A DNA stretch of 12,228 nucleotides from Stramenopiles sp. TOSAG23-2 (Eukaryota > Sar), in contig LT649868.1 in the NCBI GenBank assembly GCA_900128395.1, positions 1 through 12,228 on the forward strand, read 5' to 3'. The translations under genes were made by a program, and so were the position numbers. A model generated the notes under the pieces. It had not been told where the DNA came from, searched no databases, and saw only the letters and a list, made by a program, of their open reading frames with translations. Of the stretch, positions 6,663 to 12,228 are shown piece by piece (position 1 is the stretch's first letter; the number at the start of each line of letters is the position of its first letter).

Positions 6663-7538
6663 ATGAATTCATCAATGGAAAGTTCAAGCCCAACAACAAC
6701 AACAGCTATAGCAACAAATAAAGAAGATGGTATGTTGTTATCTCCATCATCAGCATCCCCTATTAATAATGATGTTGTAGATGAAATATTAAAGCAAGCA
6801 ACACCACCGTCACCATCCGTTCTTATTAATAGTTATGTATATACACCAACTAAACATATATTGAGTTTAGATGGCGGTTCTAGTCGTAGTAATAGTAGCA
6901 ATAGCATCAATACCAGTAGCCCAACTGGCCAACCACAGCAACAAACGGAGAAACAACAGCAGAAACGACAAAACAAAAGCCAGAGGCAGTCACACCAAAA
7001 GGCATCTCCTATACCTTTAAAATATTCACCAACTTTGTTGTCGGCATCATCACCTATATTAGCAAGGGCAAGTCCAGTAAATGTAGCACTGAGGCATCAG
7101 AGTCAATCACCACTTGCATCGAAAGAAAAGACACAACCAGTTTTATCCCCGCAATCTGTTGCGTCTGGTCGTAGATTGTTACAACGTAAACGAAAAAGAG
7201 GACATTTTGAGAAGAATCATTTGCATCACTTACGAAACCGTCGTACTCATGGATCTCAAACGATCGATAGGCGTATTCAAGCCTTAACAAAGCAAAATCC
7301 AATAAAACGTGATGCGTTACCCGACATTTTAACTATAAACGATATACGCGAAGAGTTGATGATGTTAATATTACGTTACTTACCACGTAATAAAGATTTT
7401 TTAAATAATATTTTGTTGACTTCAAAACGTATGTGGAAGATTGGTAATTCACATTGGTGTTGGATAGATGTCAATGATATCTTACCACCTACACCATCAC
7501 CCCCTCCCACTACTGTCATGTGTATGTCGTCTAGTATT

Positions 7539-7569
<31 letters not shown>

Positions 7570-9782
7570 TAAATATATCAACAGAAGAGGATGAACATCA
7601 AGTTGTTTTAAATCATCCTCGATATTCCAAACGTTTAAATTGGGCAAATTTCAAATTTATAAATTGTCGAAAGAAAGGCAATAGTAGTAGTAGTAGTAGT
7701 AGTAGTAGTAATAATAATAATAATCATGAAATTGAGGATGATAGCAATACAAATAAAAATACTTCCACACCACCATCGAAAGACAAAGGCAATAGTAGTA
7801 AAGGTAGCAGCAGCAGCAGCAGTTGTTATTATAGTGGAACAGAAGGTGATTTATTTAAAGCATTACAACGTAGTACAGGAAAATTCATTGCAATAAAAAA
7901 AGCACGAGTATACCCTAGACAAGAAGGTGTACCATATTATATGTTACGCGAGTTGTCATTTTTGAAGAATTTGTCCCATCCAAATATATCCCAGTTAAAA
8001 AATGCATATTTACATAAAGATCAATTATATTGTTTCTTTGATTTCATTGAATATACGTTGCATGAAGTAATAAATCCCATGCGAAGTAGAAATTGTGGAG
8101 AAGCATTATCGGAAAAGCATGCAAAGATGTTTACTTTACAGATTTTAGATGGGATTCGTTATTGTCATTCACGTGGAGTACTACATCGTAATTTAAAGCC
8201 GAAACATTTATTAGTAAAAATGCGAGATCCAAATGATTTATCAACTGCTTGTATTAAAATATGTGATTTTGCATTGGTACGTTCGACGAATATACCAATA
8301 CGCACATATACAAACGAAGTTGTTACGTTATGGTATCGTCCACCAGAGGTTTTGATGGGTGATAAATATTTTTTACCAATTGACGTATGGTCCATTGGTT
8401 GCATATTTGGTGAAATGTTGCTAGGGAAACCGTTGTTCCCTGGTATTTCAGAGATCGATCAACTTTTTCAAATATTTAGTACATTAGGTACGCCTTCCCG
8501 TAGCGAATGGGAAGGCTTCCAAGAATTGCCAAATTATTCATTTGCATTTCCTAATTGGAAGCAGAAAAATATATCGAAAGTATTTCCAAAATTATCCGCA
8601 AATGGCAGGCATTTACTATTAAAAACGCTGGTTATGGATCCTAGGAAAAGAATTAGTGCACGAGAGGCCGTGGCACATCCATATTTTTCAGACTTGAACT
8701 ATAATAATTGTCATGTACCTTCGTTTCCACCTAGAGGTGGGCATAGGGCATTAGGATTAAGAATCAACCACATGGACACGATTGAAAAAGTAAATACAAG
8801 TATTTCCATCGATCTGCAACCGTTGCAGAAAAAACAGAAAAGAAATGGTATTGTAGTATCCGCTGATGATACTACTACTACTACTACTACTACTAGTAGT
8901 AGTAGTAGTAATAATAACGAAGCAGCTGATGCAATGATGATGATAAATTCGACTGAAATGGAAGAAAGTTCTATCGCCGTTAATAAAAAAGTAGGAGGTT
9001 ATACTTTTCATTATTTAGGTGAATTTCATGCTTTTTTACGTACAGTTGAAAATGAACGATTTCCTTTAGTTGATTGGATGGCGTTGCATAACATTATTAG
9101 TTTAAACCATCGGGAAATGTTAGTTGATTGGCTTGTAGAAGTTGTAGACGTGTTTGACATGAGTATACGAAGCGTATATTTAGCTGTACAATTTGTTGAT
9201 CGTTACATTGGACAAAAATTAATAAAACGTGAGTCCTTTCAATTAGTTGGAGCAACCTGTTTACATATTGCATCTAAATGTGAAGATGTTTCTTACATTG
9301 GCGTCGAAGATTTAGCTGTATGTGCTGATAATGTATATTTGTCTCAAGACGTATTATCAAAAGAGGAAGAAATTTTGAATGATTTAGACTTTAATTTATC
9401 GTCAGCAACCGTATTAGATTTTGTTATTTTATATTTAGAATACTTTCCATATACCGAGCGCAAAAAGGAAGTTGTTTGGTTGTCGCGATACTTGTGCGAA
9501 TTATCATTGCAACAATATGACTTGTCAGTCTTGGCACGTCCATCCAAAGTGGCAGCTGCGTGTATTTGTTGGGCATTACATTGTTTGAAATTACCAAAAT
9601 GGGAATCATGGTTGAGTGCAATATCAGGTTATCATTGGCGTACCGTGGAGGCATTGTATGATAGTGTTGCCAATATGCATAAAAAAATAAACGACCAAAG
9701 CAATAAATTGAAAGTAATAAAACAACGATATTCAAAACCAAGGAGAATGCAAGTAGCATTGATTGAGATTCCAAAAGTTTGA
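6663..9782 (+). CDS. F-box-like / pseudo-CDK / cyclin fusion protein
   Basis: A single 1039-residue frame without introns. Residues 1-210 are low-complexity Ser/Gln/Pro/Asn, with a basic nuclear-localisation-like RKRKR at 175-179. Residues about 217-268 resemble an F-box (ALPD, then EELMMLILRYLP and LLTSKRMW). A CDK1/2-like kinase domain spans about 327-678. VAIK Lys is K412 and the alpha-C Glu is E430 in PYYMLRE, replacing PSTAIRE. The catalytic loop is HRNLKPKH (508-515) instead of HRDLKPxN, and DFG is DFA (535-537). T-loop Thr550 in YTNEVVTLWYR and the Cks-binding-type GISEIDQLF are retained. After a Thr/Ser/Asn linker with (ACT)8(AGT)5 comes a two-fold cyclin box of A/B type (about 778-1015): REMLVDWLVEV (817-827), LVGATCLHIASKCED, with K872 and E901 where cyclin A has its CDK-contacting Lys and Glu. 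The inferred role is a nuclear cell-cycle scaffold or SCF-type adaptor with an in-built cyclin. The missing catalytic Asp makes strong kinase activity unlikely. The stop is TGA. Confidence 0.93.
7542..7568 (+). repeat. In-frame (AAT)9 run encoding poly-Asn
   Basis: Nine AAT codons encode nine Asn between the F-box-like segment and the kinase domain. It is an uninterrupted codon repeat, typical of slippage-prone protist coding DNA. Confidence 0.9.
7683..7724 (+). repeat. In-frame (AGT)9(AAT)5 run encoding Ser9-Asn5
   Basis: Nine AGT codons followed by five AAT codons. The run begins directly after the putative first strand of the kinase domain and forms part of an insert of about 50 residues within the glycine-loop region. 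AGC/AGT Ser codons recur at 7794-7823 at the far end of the same insert. Confidence 0.9.
8871..8909 (+). repeat. (ACT)8(AGT)5 coding microsatellite, perfect palindrome
   Basis: Eight ACT codons (Thr) at 8871-8894 are followed by five AGT codons (Ser) at 8895-8909. ACT and AGT are reverse complements, so 8880-8909 is a 30-bp perfect palindrome with no spacer. It encodes part of the linker between the kinase-like and cyclin domains. Confidence 0.95.
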
Positions 9783-9908
9783 AACGAGCGTATATATATA
9801 TATACCCACCACTTATTCGTATGAAAATGTGGGGTGAAAAAAAGATTTCTGCAGGGGAGATGAAATTATTAAAAATTTGCGTGTGAAATAAAAATAGTAA
9901 TGGTACAC

Positions 9909-9929
9909 ACGAAAATATTATATTTTCGT
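9909..9929. terminator. Hairpin-forming inverted repeat in the convergent 3' flank
   Basis: ACGAAAATA and TATTTTCGT are exact reverse complements separated by TTA. The structure lies about 127 bp after the fusion-gene stop and just past its candidate poly(A) signal. A role in 3'-end formation is only inferred from position. Confidence 0.3.
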
Positions 9930-10096
9930 ATACTAATATTAATAATTTCAATATAATTATACGCACATTCAATTTATTTTTTTTTAAATTTTTCACTCAC
10001 ATATGATAATTCCTTTTACGCATATCATACTCTTCAAAAGAATACAATAACTGAGACATATCTATCTCACACTATGCATTAGTGTGCGTTGATATT

Positions 10097-10112
10097 CTTC
10101 GTACGTACGAAG
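10097..10112. repeat. 16-bp perfect palindrome CTTCGTACGTACGAAG
   Basis: The sequence is its own reverse complement, with no spacer. It lies about 113 bp beyond the NUP43 stop codon and 315 bp beyond the fusion-gene stop, between the two convergent 3' ends. The function is unknown. Confidence 0.5.
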
Positions 10113-10157
10113 TATATTACACGGATATATATATAACACATATTATATATTATAGTA

Positions 10158-10159
<2 letters not shown>

Positions 10160-10189
<30 letters not shown>
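10160..10189. repeat. (AT)n microsatellite
   Basis: An uninterrupted alternation of A and T about 30 bp long, followed by a short CA stretch. It lies in the presumed 3' UTR of NUP43. Confidence 0.9.
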
Positions 10190-10199
<10 letters not shown>

Positions 10200-10224
10200 T
10201 AATAATACTGACTCGTACTCTTCT

Positions 10225-11367
10225 CTACATCATATCAACATCATCACAACAAATTAAACAACCATCATCATATGCAGCTACCATTGATCCAGTCATACCA
10301 TCAATATCAATGCTATTACCGACAACTCCATTACTAGAACATAAAATATCAAATGATAAATTTACTGATTCAATTGACGTATTATTTTTAGTTGGATCCA
10401 CTAACATCATATTATTATTATTATTATTATTGATAGGATTATTTATATTTGATGATGGAGTATAATCAGATATATTCCAACGTAATATATTACCATCTTG
10501 CCCAATTGATAATAGCAAAGATGGATTTTGTGGATGAAATTTCATATCCCATATATCCAATGTATGACCAATCATCGATTTCAACAATGGTGTATTTTGT
10601 TTCCGAATATCCCATATTTTAATTCCACCATTTGATTGTCCAGTGACAACGATTTCAGGTCTTGTTGGATGCGTGCATATACAGTTGTTACCAAAACTAT
10701 TGTTGTTACTACTATTACTACTTAATACTTGCATTGGCGCATGATTAGATGCTAATACATCCCATATTTCTAAATCAACTTTCGGTTTATTCCCGACAAC
10801 TATTATTTTATTTGGATCTTTCAAAAATTTAACATCGTTATACGCTGCACAACTTGTTGTAGAATTGCTCCATGGAGTCGAAAAACCAGTTGGTCGTACA
10901 ACAGCTAGATCTAACGCTCCACCTTCCGTAACACTTGCAACTCTATTGTAGTCTTCAAAAATATCTAAACCGTAAATAGCACTTTGGGTTTCCTGCGACC
11001 TTGGAGGTTCCCAAGTTTCTACCATTTTGATTGATTTAACATCATCGTATTCTTTTTGAACAATATTTAAATTTAATATACCTTTATCTGTACCATTAAC
11101 AACAATGGATGTACCACCAGAAGCAGTAGAACCAGCCATCGATGTAGTAGACCCTTTCGTCACCGTGCTATTTTCTATCTCCCATCCTTTTTCATGCGTC
11201 CATGTAGATAAATATAAAACACCATTACCTTGTTGGTTCGTCCATGAAGTTGCAGAGATAATATCGGGTCGTATTACTGCTTTTGACTGCGAATTTGATT
11301 TTAAAAATGTTGCAACTGATTGTGGTAAATTCAATTGAGTGACACGTAAAGACGAGGTGGCTTGCAT
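10225..11367 (-). CDS. NUP43: Nup43-like WD40 nucleoporin
   Basis: This 380-residue protein has the same length as human Nup43, as I recall it. Nup43 is a beta-propeller of the Y-shaped (Nup107-160) scaffold of the nuclear pore. Visible repeats include DLEIWDVL (198-205), HPTRPEIVVTGQSNGGIKIWDIR (233-255), and HTLDIWDMKFHPQNPSLLLSIGQ (268-290) followed by DGNILRWNIS. These track the human blades with the HPN...GGQDG...IWDVR and AHEAEMWEVHFHPSNP motifs. The C-terminus NLSFDIL...DGCLICC resembles the human end INSLDVL...CLVCG. A poly-Asn insert (313-319) sits in the last inter-blade loop. I consider EIPR1 and other WD40 proteins less likely because the blade order and terminal motif fit Nup43. 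The start is ATG, the stop TAG, and there is no intron. It is convergent with the fusion gene. Confidence 0.83.
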   Translation of the reverse strand: MQATSSLRVTQLNLPQSVATFLKSNSQSKAVIRPDIISATSWTNQQGNGVLYLSTWTHEKGWEIENSTVTKGSTTSMAGSTASGGTSIVVNGTDKGILNLNIVQKEYDDVKSIKMVETWEPPRSQETQSAIYGLDIFEDYNRVASVTEGGALDLAVVRPTGFSTPWSNSTTSCAAYNDVKFLKDPNKIIVVGNKPKVDLEIWDVLASNHAPMQVLSSNSSNNNSFGNNCICTHPTRPEIVVTGQSNGGIKIWDIRKQNTPLLKSMIGHTLDIWDMKFHPQNPSLLLSIGQDGNILRWNISDYTPSSNINNPINNNNNNNMMLVDPTKNNTSIESVNLSFDILCSSNGVVGNSIDIDGMTGSMVAAYDDGCLICCDDVDMM

Positions 11368-12228
11368 TCTTTTCCCTGTTAAAATACAATATTCTTTAAA
11401 TTTACATATATATATAGCGATAATATATTTTACAATACTGTTTTTAAAAGATCTATCTTGTATTTCTATTTTCTATTTTCTATTTCAATGAATGTAAAAA
11501 TAGTTTTTTAAAATATTAATTTTTTATTTATGCATCAATCCTGGCAATCCTGGAATCCTCCATCCAGCAATCCACAACAATATTACCAAGCACATAGCAG
11601 CCGGCCGAATTTGTGCCAAAATATTGTTTTTTTTTTATTTATCCAAAAAAAAAAAAAACTTCATTAAAATTTTAAAAGTATGTATTTCGTTTGTAGTTTT
11701 ATAAATATACATATTTGTATGCATAAATATATTTGTTTCCGTCTGGACTTTGATTAATCGGTGTCTAAATTAAAAATAGAAACCATTTAAAAAAAGTCCC
11801 GACACAAAACAATAAATATGAAGGATATTACGAAAAATTTTATTTTTGGATTAGAAATTATTAAAATTTTAAACAAAAAAAAGTCTTAGAATATATGACT
11901 AAGTCGAGGAGAATTTTAGCTCATGGGAGTAAAAAATATAAAAAAATGATACAACAATCTAAATATTATACTTAAAATAACATTTATTATATTTAATTAT
12001 ACTACAATAGATATTGTAAACAAGTTTTGCCACTCAAATCCATATAATGTTCCATTTTCCAACCATTTTTGTCATTTTTTTAAAGATTCATCACTATCAT
12101 TCTTCAATATGTCACTTTTCATAAAATTTTAATAATTTCTAATAATACGCAAATATGCAATCGATATATATATAACAAGACGTAACACCCTGAAAATTGT
12201 ACAACACCTGCTAAATATAGTTTATAAT
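11368..12228. other. Upstream region of NUP43, mostly featureless
   Basis: This region is the presumed promoter of NUP43 and further A/T-rich DNA to the window edge. Notable items are a TTTTCTAT-type tandem repeat around 11462-11484 and a GC-richer patch at about 11536-11616 with two CAATCCTGG units (11536-11553). Short open frames overlap this patch on both strands: 11524-11595 on the - strand (23 residues, hydrophobic), and one from 11530 on the + strand (Ser/Gln/Pro-rich at first). Neither is long enough to call. From 11640 to 12228 I see only A/T-rich sequence and no feature. Confidence 0.5.

Larger units (their letters stand above)
9783..10224. other. Convergent intergenic region, CDK-cyclin fusion / NUP43
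   Basis: I see no gene here. An AATAAA at 9887-9892 lies 105 bp after the TGA of the fusion gene and is a plausible poly(A) signal. Two palindromes and a TA microsatellite occupy the rest. Open frames on the - strand here continue as shadows of the fusion gene and are not supported. Confidence 0.55.

Noticed and set aside
9424-9996. 190-residue - strand frame across the end of the fusion gene
   Set aside because: It is antisense to the conserved cyclin domain and continues into A/T spacer; it is a shadow frame.
10082-10465. + strand frame over the NUP43 3' end
   Set aside because: It starts in the TA microsatellite and runs antisense to the Nup43 C-terminus; its Leu/Ile runs come from reversed Asn codons.
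11524-11636. Last exon of a - strand gene entering from the right
   Set aside because: There is no AG between the in-frame TAA near 11636 and the protein-like part, so no canonical acceptor exists.

Overview
The window is nuclear DNA of an A+T-rich eukaryote, most likely a protist. The evidence is one spliceosomal GT-AG intron, a Y-complex nucleoporin, a CDK/cyclin protein, Asn/Ser homopolymers encoded by AAT and AGT runs, and intergenic DNA made largely of A/T tracts. TAA, TAG and TGA all serve as stops, so the standard code applies. I cannot place the organism; a stramenopile or other SAR-type protist would fit, but nothing here proves it. I see no tRNA, rRNA, CRISPR array or transposon gene.

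Layout. (1) 1-2216: a short-chain dehydrogenase/reductase (SDR) gene on the + strand (566-1580, one intron), followed by convergent intergenic DNA with a perfect 105-bp tandem duplication and a partial inverted copy. (2) 2217-3089: a second, intronless SDR on the - strand, convergent with the first. Both lack the catalytic Tyr, and the first also lacks the catalytic Lys. (3) 3606-5686, - strand: a ferroportin (SLC40) iron exporter with a His-rich loop. A perfect 92-bp tandem duplication shifts its last codons out of frame and cuts off an acidic tail. (4) 5687-6662: a divergent promoter region with palindromes and a GC-richer island. (5) 6663-9782, + strand: one uninterrupted 1039-residue reading frame joining an F-box-like segment, a CDK1/2-like domain with degenerate catalytic residues, and an intact-looking A/B-type cyclin. 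(6) 9783-10224: convergent intergenic DNA with palindromes and a TA microsatellite. (7) 10225-11367, - strand: a Nup43-like WD40 nucleoporin. (8) 11368-12228: mostly featureless A+T-rich DNA with one GC-richer patch.

The five genes form no operon and no obvious shared pathway. The outstanding object is the F-box/pseudo-CDK/cyclin fusion. Second is the ferroportin duplication, which is either a very recent allele-level change, a possible newborn intron, or an assembly artefact. A short motif, CCAGGTA, occurs five times, always in non-coding DNA and mostly 245-310 bp upstream of a start codon; it is a candidate shared promoter element.
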